Part shown: in pieces, positions 1-7,939 of the stretch
Layout: each line of letters begins with the position of its first letter
Numbering within the stretch: the first letter of the stretch is position 1
From: an uncultured Pelagibacteraceae bacterium
Lineage (GTDB): Bacteria; Pseudomonadota; Alphaproteobacteria; Pelagibacterales; Pelagibacteraceae
Direction of reading: 5' to 3'
DNA: 39,497 nt
Assembly: GCA_902577525.1 (NCBI GenBank)
Contig: CACGZG010000002.1
Location: forward strand, 83,222-122,718
The notes under the pieces: generated by a model
The model's database searches: none
What the model saw: the letters and a program-made list of their open reading frames with translations, nothing else
Told to the model about the DNA's origin: nothing
Program-made: the position numbers and the translations under genes

Positions 1-317
1 TAGGGTGGATTGCAGGTAAAGTTTCAAAAATAAATAATCAAAATGGTAAATATAAACTTCCTCATATTGGCTGGAATCAGATTGATATAGTTAAGGATAG
101 CAAAATTTTCAAAGACATAAAAAATAATTCTCACATGTATTTTGTTCACAGTTATGAATTTATACCAGAAGATAAAAATGTAATTTCAGCTACAACCGAT
201 TATTCATCAAATATTGTTTGCTCTGTTGAAAAAGAAAATATCTTTGGAACTCAATTCCACCCTGAAAAGAGTGATAAGTTGGGGCTCAAAATAATTGATA
301 ATTTTATAAGTCTATAA
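1..317 (+). CDS. hisH: Imidazole glycerol phosphate synthase subunit HisH, C-terminal part
   Basis: Partial: the reading frame is open from the window start (first full codon at 3) to TAA at 315-317. HisH is the glutaminase subunit that supplies ammonia to HisF for making IGP and AICAR in histidine synthesis. Visible family motifs are LPHIGWNQ, the YFVHSYEF strand, and TQFHPEKS, which carries the His and Glu of the class-I glutaminase triad. The nucleophile Cys lies upstream of the window. The next gene, hisA, starts immediately after the stop codon, so this is the 5' end of a visible his operon. The identification is firm; only the extent is limited. Confidence 0.95.
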   Translation, partial: GWIAGKVSKINNQNGKYKLPHIGWNQIDIVKDSKIFKDIKNNSHMYFVHSYEFIPEDKNVISATTDYSSNIVCSVEKENIFGTQFHPEKSDKLGLKIIDNFISL

Positions 318-1034
318 ATGAAAATATTTCCAGCAATTGATATCAAAGATAAAAAGTGTGTAAGATTAGTTAAAGGAAATTTTGAAAACAAAACTGAGTA
401 TAAAACTTCTCCAGTTGATCAGGCAAAGAAATATAAAGATCATGGATTTAAAAATTTACATATTGTTGATTTGGATGGTGCTTTAACTGGTGAAACAGTA
501 AATTTAAATATTATTCAGGATATAGTAAGTAAGTTTAATTTGAAGATCGAGATAGGTGGTGGTATCAGAAATTCCAATAGTATTCAAAAATATATCGATT
601 CTGGAGTTGAAAAGGTAATTTTAGGAAGTGCTGCGATAAAAGATAAAAATTTTTTAAAAGAAGCATGTGAAAAATTTCCAAATAAAATCGCTTTAGGCTT
701 GGATTCTAAAGATGGGTATTTGTCAGTATCAGGTTGGAAGGAAAGTTCTAATCAATTAACTCTAGATTATTTAAAAGAGGTTAACGATTATGGTATTAGC
801 AGATTGATTTATACCGACATTAACAGAGACGGTATGAAGCAAGGCCCAAATTTTAATGAAACAATTAAAGTTTCCGAAATATCAAATTGTCCTGTAATAA
901 TATCTGGTGGAGTTTCGTCAATAGATGATATTAAAAAAGTAAAAAACTTGAAAAATGTTGAAGGTATAATAGTTGGTAAAGCTATATTTGATGGCGATAT
1001 TAAATTAGAAGAATTAGTAAAAGAAGATGCTTAA
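318..1034 (+). CDS. hisA: HisA, ProFAR isomerase
   Basis: Isomerises ProFAR to PRFAR (1-(5-phosphoribosyl)-5-[(5-phosphoribosylamino)methylideneamino]imidazole-4-carboxamide), a cytoplasmic histidine-pathway step. The 238-residue TIM barrel has the usual length. [16 protein letters not shown] at the N-terminus carries the first catalytic Asp; [10 protein letters not shown] carries the second; IGGGIR and ISGGVSS are the two phosphate-binding loops. The ATG directly follows the hisH stop. The 3' end overlaps hisF by 8 nt, indicating translational coupling. It is distinguished from the related HisF by the motif set and by having HisF next to it. Confidence 0.97.
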   Translation: MKIFPAIDIKDKKCVRLVKGNFENKTEYKTSPVDQAKKYKDHGFKNLHIVDLDGALTGETVNLNIIQDIVSKFNLKIEIGGGIRNSNSIQKYIDSGVEKVILGSAAIKDKNFLKEACEKFPNKIALGLDSKDGYLSVSGWKESSNQLTLDYLKEVNDYGISRLIYTDINRDGMKQGPNFNETIKVSEISNCPVIISGGVSSIDDIKKVKNLKNVEGIIVGKAIFDGDIKLEELVKEDA

Positions 1035-1782
1035 GAATAGAATAATTCCTTGTCTGGACGTAAAAAATGGTCGTGTTGTTAAAGGTATTAACTTTGTTGA
1101 TCTAAAAGATGCAGGAGATCCAGTTGAGCAAGCTAAAATTTATAGTGATGGTGGAGCAGATGAAATTTGTTTTTTAGATATAACTGCATCAAATGAAAAT
1201 AGAGATATTATTTATGATGTTGTAGAAAAAACCTCAAAGAAATGTTTTGTGCCATTAACTGTTGGCGGTGGAATAAGAAGTGTAGAGGACATTAATAAAT
1301 TACTAAACTGTGGTGCTGATAAAGTTTCAATAAATACTGCTGCAGTCGAAAATTCAAAAGTAGTTTTAGATAGTTCAAAAAAATTTGGGTCACAATGTAT
1401 TGTCGTTGCAATAGATGCAAAAAAAAATGGAGATAGTTGGGAAGTATTTACTCATGGAGGAAGGAATAATAGTGGTATTGATGCTTTGCAATACGCAAAA
1501 CAAATGGAAAAAAATGGTGCAGGTGAGTTATTGGTAACATCTATGGACAGAGACGGTACACAAGTTGGGTATGATATTGATTTAATGTCTAAAATTTCAT
1601 CTAAAGTAAATATTCCTATAATTGCATCAGGAGGTGTAGGTAATTTAGATCATCTGGTAGATGGAATTAAAATGGGCAAAGCTAGCGCTGTTCTAGCTGC
1701 ATCCATTTTTCATTATGGAAAACATACAGTAAAAGAGGCTAAGGAATATTTGGACTCAAAAGGAATACCTGTTAGAATTTAG
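1027..1782 (+). CDS. hisF: HisF, imidazole glycerol phosphate synthase cyclase subunit
   Basis: TIM-barrel partner of HisH; it uses HisH-derived ammonia to convert PRFAR to imidazole glycerol phosphate and AICAR. The AICAR by-product feeds PurH, which is also encoded in this window. At 251 residues it has typical length. [15 protein letters not shown] carries the first catalytic Asp and [10 protein letters not shown] the second; VGGGIRS and ASGGVGN are phosphate-binding loops. The C-terminus KGIPVRI is characteristic. The start lies inside the end of hisA (8-nt overlap), and hisE follows 1 nt after the stop. Confidence 0.97.
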   Translation: MLKNRIIPCLDVKNGRVVKGINFVDLKDAGDPVEQAKIYSDGGADEICFLDITASNENRDIIYDVVEKTSKKCFVPLTVGGGIRSVEDINKLLNCGADKVSINTAAVENSKVVLDSSKKFGSQCIVVAIDAKKNGDSWEVFTHGGRNNSGIDALQYAKQMEKNGAGELLVTSMDRDGTQVGYDIDLMSKISSKVNIPIIASGGVGNLDHLVDGIKMGKASAVLAASIFHYGKHTVKEAKEYLDSKGIPVRI

Positions 1783-1783
1783 T

Positions 1784-2056
1784 ATGCTAAGCACCTTAGA
1801 AAATTTATTTAATCTTGCAAGAGAAAGAAAGAGATCTCCTGTAGAAGGATCTTATACAAACAAACTACTTAGCAATAAAACTTTTAGTAAAGAAAAGGTA
1901 CAAGAGGAAATAAATGAGCTTATTGAAGCTGTGGAAAACAACTCAAACAAAATTCATGAGGCTGCAGACGTGTTTTATCACTTAATAATGTATCTGGAGG
2001 CAAATGAAGTAAAAATAGAGGATGTCATGAATGAACTAAACAAAAGAAAAAAATGA
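1784..2056 (+). CDS. hisE: HisE, phosphoribosyl-ATP pyrophosphatase
   Basis: Hydrolyses phosphoribosyl-ATP to phosphoribosyl-AMP in the second step of histidine synthesis. At 90 residues it is a stand-alone HisE, not a HisIE fusion. The all-alpha MazG-type metal site is visible as EEINELIEA followed by HEAADVFYHL, with the expected E-E-x-x-E and E-x-x-D spacing. HisI is not in this window. It sits 1 nt after hisF, and its last codons overlap the HIT gene (ATGA at 2053-2056). Confidence 0.95.
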   Translation: MLSTLENLFNLARERKRSPVEGSYTNKLLSNKTFSKEKVQEEINELIEAVENNSNKIHEAADVFYHLIMYLEANEVKIEDVMNELNKRKK

Positions 2057-2418
2057 GTTACGATGATAACAATATTTTTGCAAAAATATTAAGGGGTGAA
2101 ATACCTTGTAAAAAAATTTATGAGGATAATTTTGTTTTATCGTTTTATGATATTAACCCGCAGAAAAAAATTCATGCACTAGTAATCCCTAAAGGAAAAT
2201 ATATTGATCTTGATGATTTTAGTCAAAAAGCATCAAAAGATGAAATAGTTGGTCTACTAAAAGGTATTAATATTGTTGCAAAAAAATTAGGTATTTCAGT
2301 CGATACAGGTAAAGGATATAGAGCATTAGCAAACATTAGTGAACATGGAGGCCAAGAAGTTCCACATTTACATTTTCATTTATTTGGTGGAGAAAAAGTT
2401 GGTAAAATGGTTGAATGA
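2053..2418 (+). CDS. HIT family (HINT-type) nucleotide hydrolase
   Basis: A 121-residue histidine-triad protein. VPHLHFHLFGG near residues 107-117 gives the H-x-H-x-H catalytic motif, and the N-terminal FAKILRGEIPCKKIYED is typical of the HINT branch. Family members hydrolyse purine nucleoside phosphoramidates and related AMP conjugates in the cytoplasm; the physiological substrate here cannot be read from sequence. It overlaps hisE and the following GNAT gene by 4 nt each (ATGA), so it is translated as part of the his operon. Proximity to hisE is common in alphaproteobacteria as far as I recall. Confidence 0.93.
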   Translation: MSYDDNNIFAKILRGEIPCKKIYEDNFVLSFYDINPQKKIHALVIPKGKYIDLDDFSQKASKDEIVGLLKGINIVAKKLGISVDTGKGYRALANISEHGGQEVPHLHFHLFGGEKVGKMVE

Positions 2419-2918
2419 GTAAAAAAATCCAAAGAAATTATTTGGAAATTCATTCAATTAATGATTTGAATGCATCTCAAAAAATCTTCAAAGATTATTC
2501 AGTTGAACTTGTGAAACCAGATGACTTCCATTTAAATAAGTTTTTTTATAAAAATGTTGGTAAGAGACATCATTGGGTTGATAGACTTATATGGACTGAT
2601 AAACAATGGATTGATTATGTTTCAGACAAAAAAGTTAAAACTTATATTTTAAAAAACAAGAAAGATTTAGCTGGTTATTTTGAGCTAATTTTACATGATG
2701 AAAAGAATGAAATTGAAATAGCTTATTTGGGTTTGTTACAAGAATATCATAACCAAAAATTGGGATCATTTTTACTAACTGTAGCAATTGAAAATTCTTT
2801 TTTAGAAAAAGTTCAAAGAGTATGGGTTCATACTTGTTCGTTAGATCATAAAAATGCTTTAAAAAACTATATTTCAAGAGGTATGAAAATTTTTAAGACC
2901 GAGACTGTAGCCATATAA
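2415..2918 (+). CDS. GNAT family N-acetyltransferase
   Basis: A 167-residue acetyltransferase fold. The central YLGLLQEYHNQKLGSFLL segment is GNAT motif A, with Q-x-x-x-L-G in the acetyl-CoA pyrophosphate loop. The later WVHTCSLDHKNALKNYISRGM is motif B with the conserved Asn-Ala-x-x-x-Y pattern. The substrate is unknown. It is the last gene of the his-HIT operon, overlapping the HIT gene by 4 nt. Its stop lies 1 nt from the stop of the convergent lolA. An opposite-strand frame inside it is a shadow. The family is clear but the function is not. Confidence 0.88.
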   Translation: MSKKIQRNYLEIHSINDLNASQKIFKDYSVELVKPDDFHLNKFFYKNVGKRHHWVDRLIWTDKQWIDYVSDKKVKTYILKNKKDLAGYFELILHDEKNEIEIAYLGLLQEYHNQKLGSFLLTVAIENSFLEKVQRVWVHTCSLDHKNALKNYISRGMKIFKTETVAI

Positions 2919-2919
2919 C

Positions 2920-3471
2920 TTAATTATTTCTCTCCGGAAGCTTAAATATATCTTTTTTAATTTTTTTATTTTTAATGATAGAGGACAAATATGTAATACT
3001 TAAATTTTGATATATATCTACAGTTTGCCAACCTATTAAATTATATGTTCTTTTATCAAAAAAAACATTTATTTCAGTTTCATTTTCATTAAAGTTAAAA
3101 TTAATAAATTTATCATCTATTATTCTTTCATTTAAGTTTTTAATTTTATCTATGATGAATTCTTTGTTTAAAATAGTATTTAATGGCGTTTTTTTTAAAG
3201 GATAAAGGTAGTAACCATTTGTAGTTTTAATTACAATAGATTTACCGTTAGATACCAAGATTTTTTTGTTCCTTAAATTATATTCACAGAAAATTTTTTT
3301 TGGATATTGAATTATGCAGTTTCCATTTTCAATTTTTCCATTAATATTTTGTTCAAAATTAAATGATAAATTTTGAATATTATTTAAATTTTGAATGATG
3401 TTGTCTTTAATTGATGCAAGACTTTGAGACGATGAAAAAAATAAAAAAAAAATAAAAAAAATTTTTCTCAT
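2920..3471 (-). CDS. lolA: LolA-type outer-membrane lipoprotein carrier protein
   Basis: Periplasmic chaperone that carries lipoproteins from LolCDE to the outer membrane. The ATG at 3471 begins a signal peptide (RKIFFIFFLFFSSSQSLAS, probably cleaved after SLA) before a mature domain of about 165 residues, close to usual LolA length. Recognisable elements are the NLSFNFEQNINGKIENG strand, the YPKKIFCEY strand and LIGWQTVD near the end. An upstream TTG at 3474 is in frame but the ATG is preferred. Its ATG shares one base with the ftsK stop (TGATG), so it is co-translated with ftsK. Divergence is moderate. Confidence 0.85.
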   Translation of the reverse strand: MRKIFFIFFLFFSSSQSLASIKDNIIQNLNNIQNLSFNFEQNINGKIENGNCIIQYPKKIFCEYNLRNKKILVSNGKSIVIKTTNGYYLYPLKKTPLNTILNKEFIIDKIKNLNERIIDDKFINFNFNENETEINVFFDKRTYNLIGWQTVDIYQNLSITYLSSIIKNKKIKKDIFKLPERNN

Positions 3472-5594
3472 CAAAGAACGTCACGTTTTCCAACATGATT
3501 TGCTTTACTAACGATTCCATCTGCTTCCATCATATCAATAATTCTAGCTGCTCTATTATATCCAATTTGCAATTTTCTCTGTAAAAAAGATGTTGATGCT
3601 TTTCCCTCTGATTTAATTAATTCAACTGCTGTTTTATAGAGTTCATCTTTATCTCCTTGATTTTTAGAACTTTCACTTATTTCTTTTTCATCGGCAAAAT
3701 TAAAAATTTCATCAACATAATCTGGTTCTGCTTGAGATCTTAAAAAATTGTTAATCTTTTCAATTTCAGTATCTGATATAAAAGGTGCATGAATCCTTAC
3801 AATTCGATTAGCTGACGACATATAAAGCATGTCTCCTTTCCCTAATAATTGCTCCGCACCCTGTTCACCCAATATTGTTCTGCTGTCAATTTTTGATGTC
3901 ACTCTAAAAGATATTCGAGTTGGAAAATTTGCTTTTATTGTACCAGTTATGACATCCACACTAGGTCTTTGAGTAGCCATAATAATGTGTATTCCAGCAG
4001 CTCTAGCCATTTGTGATAACTTTTGGATATAATTTTCTATCTCTTTTCCTGCTACAAGCATTAAATCTGACATTTCATCTACAACAACCACTATGTATGG
4101 CATTGCTAAATTATGTTTAGCATTGTATCCATCAATATTTCTTACTCCTTCTTTTGTCATCAACCTATATCTACTCTCCATTTCTTTAACAACCCAACCA
4201 AGTACTGATGCTGCTTTTTTTGCTTCTGTGATAACTGGACAAAGAAGATGGGGAACTCCTTCATAAGTAGATAGTTCTAACATTTTTGGATCAATTAAGA
4301 TAAATTTACATTTTTCTGGAGTGTGTTTGTAAAGCAAAGAAAGAATAATTGTATTTATACAAACTGATTTACCAGAACCAGTTGTTCCTGCGATTAATAA
4401 ATGAGGCATTGAAGTTAAATCACTCACTATTGGTGTACCTGATATGTCTTTTCCCAAAGCGATAGGTAATTTAATATCTTTTTTTTTGAAATTTGAATTA
4501 TTTAAGATCTCACTTAAATAAACATTTTCTCTTGAAATATTTGGTAATTCTATACCGACAGTATTTCTTCCTGGTATAGTAGCTATTCTCGCTGATTCTG
4601 AACTAGTATTTCTTGCAATATCATCAGATAAATTTACTATTTTAGAAACTTTTACACCCGCAGCTGGTTCAAACTCGTTTAAAGTAACAACAGGTCCATG
4701 ACTTACTTTTTTTATATTTCCATTAACACCAAAATCTAAAAGAATTTTTTCAAGAAATTTAGGATCATTATTATCATTTTTATTTGTATCTTTTCTTTCA
4801 TTCTTAGATGGAACACTTAAAAGATCAATTGATGGTAATCTAAATATCTTTTTATTTTGAGATTGATTTGTTTCTGCTTTTATGAATGGCAAATCTTCTT
4901 GTATTAAGTTTTTAATTTCATCTTGGGGAATATATTCATTTATTAATTCATTTTTATTAGTGTAATTTTTATTTTTTGATCCTGAAAAAAAATTTAATAA
5001 TTTTTTAAATAGATTAATAAAACTTTTAATTTTGAAATTAATACTTATTAAAAACAAAAATAAGATAATAATTAAAAAAATGTAATAAAAAATACTAGCA
5101 TTGGCATTAATTAGGTTTGTTATAAAGTTGTTATTTAAAAAATTACCAATAAATCCACCATTTCCATTAATATAAAGATTAAACGACTCAGAATAAAAAA
5201 AATCAAAAAATAATGAGCCAATTAGTGAATAGACAGTAACAATGAATAAATTTTCTATAATTAAAAAAAAATTTTTATTTTTAACAATGATTATTCCTGT
5301 CAAGAAAACAGTGATTGGTATAAGAAATGATATCAAACCAATTGATTGAAAAAAAAGATCTGATGTATAACTCCCGTGAAATCCTAAAAGATTTTTTATT
5401 TTTGTACTTTCGGGAAAAATAAAATTTGGATCTTCAGGAGAGTACGAAATAAGTGAAATAAACAATAAAATACCCAAGATTGCTATAACAATTCCGAGAA
5501 TTTCTAATATCCGCCTTATGACAAATATGAGAAAAGAGTTAGCAATTTTTTTAATATCCATAGTTAATGAATCAAATATACCACTTTGTATCAT
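3471..5594 (-). CDS. ftsK: FtsK/SpoIIIE DNA translocase
   Basis: Hexameric ATP-driven DNA pump that clears chromosome termini through the division septum. At 707 residues it is a short-linker FtsK. About four hydrophobic segments lie within residues 20-190, followed by a brief Lys/Asn-rich linker and the motor. Walker A AGTTGSGKS is near residue 400, Walker B IVVVVDEMSDLM and MATQRPSVDVITG follow. The C-terminal winged-helix gamma domain (about 645-707, with NRAARIIDMMEADGIV) reads KOPS sites. The start is ATG 5594; an internal ATG at 5561 would lose only 11 residues. It is divergent from the UbiH-like gene with only 31 nt between starts. Confidence 0.96.
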   Translation of the reverse strand: MIQSGIFDSLTMDIKKIANSFLIFVIRRILEILGIVIAILGILLFISLISYSPEDPNFIFPESTKIKNLLGFHGSYTSDLFFQSIGLISFLIPITVFLTGIIIVKNKNFFLIIENLFIVTVYSLIGSLFFDFFYSESFNLYINGNGGFIGNFLNNNFITNLINANASIFYYIFLIIILFLFLISINFKIKSFINLFKKLLNFFSGSKNKNYTNKNELINEYIPQDEIKNLIQEDLPFIKAETNQSQNKKIFRLPSIDLLSVPSKNERKDTNKNDNNDPKFLEKILLDFGVNGNIKKVSHGPVVTLNEFEPAAGVKVSKIVNLSDDIARNTSSESARIATIPGRNTVGIELPNISRENVYLSEILNNSNFKKKDIKLPIALGKDISGTPIVSDLTSMPHLLIAGTTGSGKSVCINTIILSLLYKHTPEKCKFILIDPKMLELSTYEGVPHLLCPVITEAKKAASVLGWVVKEMESRYRLMTKEGVRNIDGYNAKHNLAMPYIVVVVDEMSDLMLVAGKEIENYIQKLSQMARAAGIHIIMATQRPSVDVITGTIKANFPTRISFRVTSKIDSRTILGEQGAEQLLGKGDMLYMSSANRIVRIHAPFISDTEIEKINNFLRSQAEPDYVDEIFNFADEKEISESSKNQGDKDELYKTAVELIKSEGKASTSFLQRKLQIGYNRAARIIDMMEADGIVSKANHVGKRDVL

Positions 5595-5625
5595 CTAATT
5601 TTTATTGTTAAAATTAAAAAAAATT

Positions 5626-6699
5626 ATGAAAATATGCATTTTAGGTAACAGCCTTACCAGTTTAACATTAGCTCAAAATTTAGTTAATCTTGGGATTAGA
5701 GTAGATGTTTTTTCACAATTAAAAAAAAAGGATAAAAATCATAATCGTACATTAGCTATATCTAAATCAAATATAGATTTTTTTAATAATCATATTTTAA
5801 ATATTGATAAATTATTATGGGATATAAAAAAAATAGAAATATTTTCAGAAAATTTGAATAATGAGGCAATTTTAAATTTTAAAAATGATAAAGATCAATT
5901 ATTTTCAATTTTAAAAAATAATGATTTATACAAATTATTATATTCAAAACTTCAAAAACATACTTTTTGTAAATTTAAAAAAAATATTATTAATCAAAAA
6001 ATAATTGAAAAAAATTATCAATTAGTAATTAATTGTGATGAAGATAATCCTATAACAAAAAAATTTTTTTATAAAAAAATAATTAAAAATTATAAAAGTT
6101 ATGCTCATACATGCATTATTCATCATAAAAAAATCTCTGAAAATGATAAAGCTATTCAAATTTTTACAAAATTTGGACCATTGGCTTTTTTGCCAATTTC
6201 AAACTCAACAACATCAATTGTTTTTTCTGTTAGGGGGGATAAAAATATCAATTTTAGAAATTTAATTCAAAAATATAACAAATTTTATTCAATTAAAAAA
6301 TTTGGTGAAATTTTAAATTTTAGATTAGTTTCATCAAATTTGAGAAATTATGTATACAAAAATTATTTAGCTTTTGGGGACCTATTACACAGAATACATC
6401 CTCTAGCAGGTCAAGGTTTTAATATGACTGTAAGAGATATACAATTATTACATTCACTTATTAAAAAAAGAGTTGATCTTGGTCTTCCTTTGGATATTTC
6501 AACTGCATTAGAATTTGAAAAAAAGGCAAAAGCTAAAAATTTTGTTTTTTCAAATGGAATTGATTTTATCTATCAATTTTTCTTTTTTGAAAGTAAGATT
6601 AATAATTCTTTAATAAGTAAAAATATTTCTATGTTAGGGAAAAATAAAATTGTAAATAATTTATTTAAAAACTTTGCAAACGATGGGTTTATTTATTAA
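5626..6699 (+). CDS. UbiH/UbiF/COQ6-like FAD monooxygenase, divergent
   Basis: Probable flavin-dependent ring hydroxylase of ubiquinone synthesis. The firmest signature is FGDLLHRIHPLAGQGFNMT (about residues 246-264), the GD FAD-ribose motif with the HPxxGQG signature of the UbiH family. The N-terminus ICILGNSLTSLTLAQNL aligns with the dinucleotide fold but lacks the second and third glycines of GxGxxG. The expected GADG motif is replaced by INCDEDN. Length 357 is somewhat short for the family. The ATG at 5626 is chosen over an in-frame TTG at 5605 because the fold begins at once. Which ring position it would hydroxylate cannot be told. Confidence 0.8.
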   Translation: MKICILGNSLTSLTLAQNLVNLGIRVDVFSQLKKKDKNHNRTLAISKSNIDFFNNHILNIDKLLWDIKKIEIFSENLNNEAILNFKNDKDQLFSILKNNDLYKLLYSKLQKHTFCKFKKNIINQKIIEKNYQLVINCDEDNPITKKFFYKKIIKNYKSYAHTCIIHHKKISENDKAIQIFTKFGPLAFLPISNSTTSIVFSVRGDKNINFRNLIQKYNKFYSIKKFGEILNFRLVSSNLRNYVYKNYLAFGDLLHRIHPLAGQGFNMTVRDIQLLHSLIKKRVDLGLPLDISTALEFEKKAKAKNFVFSNGIDFIYQFFFFESKINNSLISKNISMLGKNKIVNNLFKNFANDGFIY

Positions 6700-6701
6700 T
6701 T

Positions 6702-7343
6702 TTATTGTATTGTAGTATTATTATATTGGTCAAAAGAATAAGTAGCAAGGATTTCAGAAATTTTCAATTTTCTAGTATCTAAATTTATTGCTTCAAGTAG
6801 AATTTGCTTTTCCTCGATTGAAAAAGGAGATGCCATAGCTAAAGCATTTATTGTTTCACTTAAGCTTTGTTTTTCAAGAGCATTCCAATTAATTATAAAA
6901 CCTCTTTTTTCAAATAAACTTTTTAAATCCTTAAAAATTAATTCAAGATCAGAAAATTTAACAGACTCCTCTTTATTATTTAAATCTATCTGATATTCAG
7001 TAAAGTCTACTTCACATTCACGGTAATCTTTATTATTTTTTATTTCTCTCACAATTTTGAATCTAATTACTCCCTTTAATTCTATCAAATACCTTCCGTC
7101 ATTGGTTTCCTTAAAACTGGTTATTTTTCCCATGCACCCAATGTTATATAGTTTAGGAGTATTAGCCTGGTGGTCTTTTATATTCATGGGCTGAACCATA
7201 CCGATAAACTTATCAGCTTTCATACTATCGTTAATCATTTGAATATACCTAGCTTCAAAAATATTTAGTGGAACTGTTGTCTTTGGAAAAATTATAAAAT
7301 TGCTTAATGGAAATACTGGTATTTTCTTTGGTAAATTAATCAT
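6702..7343 (-). CDS. LON peptidase substrate-binding domain protein
   Basis: A 213-residue stand-alone version of the Lon N-terminal domain (PUA-like fold plus helical part), without ATPase or protease domains. VFPLSNFIIFPKTTVPLNIFEARY near residues 11-34 is the family hallmark, followed by IGCMGKITSFKETNDGRYLIELKG. Such proteins are widespread in proteobacteria and their role is not well defined; a link to protein quality control is only inferred. The ATG at 7343 is preferred over the adjacent TTG at 7346. It is convergent with the UbiH-like gene with 2 nt between stops. Confidence 0.92.
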   Translation of the reverse strand: MINLPKKIPVFPLSNFIIFPKTTVPLNIFEARYIQMINDSMKADKFIGMVQPMNIKDHQANTPKLYNIGCMGKITSFKETNDGRYLIELKGVIRFKIVREIKNNKDYRECEVDFTEYQIDLNNKEESVKFSDLELIFKDLKSLFEKRGFIINWNALEKQSLSETINALAMASPFSIEEKQILLEAINLDTRKLKISEILATYSFDQYNNTTIQ

Positions 7344-7520
7344 CAAATATTATCCTAAATAATATTTTAAATTTTTAAATAAAAAAGAGTTTTGTGAGAC
7401 AAAAATACTTAATTATAATTAATTAAAAATTAAAATTTAATAAATATAGGTTTATTTAAAGTTGTTAAACATTATCACTTGCTTAATTTTTAAAAGATAC
7501 TATTTTTAAAGTAATGAAAA
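7344..7520. promoter_or_regulatory. Divergent intergenic region before tRNA-Gly
   Basis: 177 nt of very AT-rich sequence between the LON-domain gene (-) and tRNA-Gly (+), one of the two longest gaps in the window. On the + strand TTGCTT (7479-7484), a 16-nt spacer and TATTTT (7501-7506) form a plausible sigma-70-like promoter that would start transcription a few bases before the tRNA. No coding frame, hairpin or repeat of note is seen in the rest. The promoter assignment rests only on hexamer resemblance in AT-rich DNA. Confidence 0.35.
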
Positions 7521-7595
7521 GCGGGCATAGCTCAGTGGTAGAGCGTCTCGTTGCCAACGAGAAGGTCGAGGGTTCGACCCCCTTTGCCCGCTCCA
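7521..7595 (+). tRNA. tRNA-Gly (anticodon GCC)
   Basis: Full cloverleaf. Acceptor GCGGGCA (7521-7527) pairs with TGCCCGC (7585-7591); the D arm is GCTC...GAGC; the anticodon stem TCTCG/CGAGA encloses TTGCCAA with anticodon GCC at 7553-7555. The T arm is GAGGG/CCCTT around TTCGACC. Discriminator T at 7592 is followed by a genome-encoded CCA (7593-7595). It reads GGC and GGT glycine codons. The next start codon is only 6 nt after CCA, implying a shared transcript. Confidence 0.98.
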
Positions 7596-7601
7596 GATAT
7601 T

Positions 7602-7937
7602 ATGACAGATCTATTAAATAAAAAATGTGTTCCTTGTGAAGGTGGTATTGACCCATTTGATATTTCTGAAATACATAAATATCAAAAAAAAGTTGATGGT
7701 TGGGATGTGCTTAAAAATGAAGAAAATACTCATTTTTTAGAAAAAAAATTTACATTCAAAAATTTTTTAGAGAGTCAGGATTTTATTAATAAAGTTTCAA
7801 AAATTTCAGAGGAGGAAGGGCACCATCCAGACATTAATTTTGGTTGGGGGTATGCTAGAATAAATATTACGACTCATGCTATTAAAGGATTGTCAGAAAA
7901 TGACTTTATCTTGGCAGCAAAAATAGATAAAATTTAA
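7602..7937 (+). CDS. phhB: Pterin-4a-carbinolamine dehydratase
   Basis: 111 residues, the usual size of the PCD/DCoH family, which dehydrates 4a-hydroxytetrahydropterin to recycle the pterin cofactor. The active-site motif EEGHHPDINFGWGYARINI supplies the paired His and the Pro-Asp, and TTHAIKGLSENDFILAAKID is the typical C-terminus. ATG 7602 is used; the longer in-frame extension from 7551 would run through the tRNA and is not credible. It has almost no leader after the tRNA CCA end. No aromatic amino acid hydroxylase is in the window, so its pterin partner is unknown. The symbol is by family similarity. Confidence 0.92.
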   Translation: MTDLLNKKCVPCEGGIDPFDISEIHKYQKKVDGWDVLKNEENTHFLEKKFTFKNFLESQDFINKVSKISEEEGHHPDINFGWGYARINITTHAIKGLSENDFILAAKIDKI

Positions 7938-7939
7938 AA

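Noticed and set aside
7551..7601. N-terminal extension of the pterin dehydratase frame through the tRNA
   Set aside because: The frame is open from a TTG inside tRNA-Gly, but the translated residues are tRNA sequence and the family begins at the ATG at 7602.
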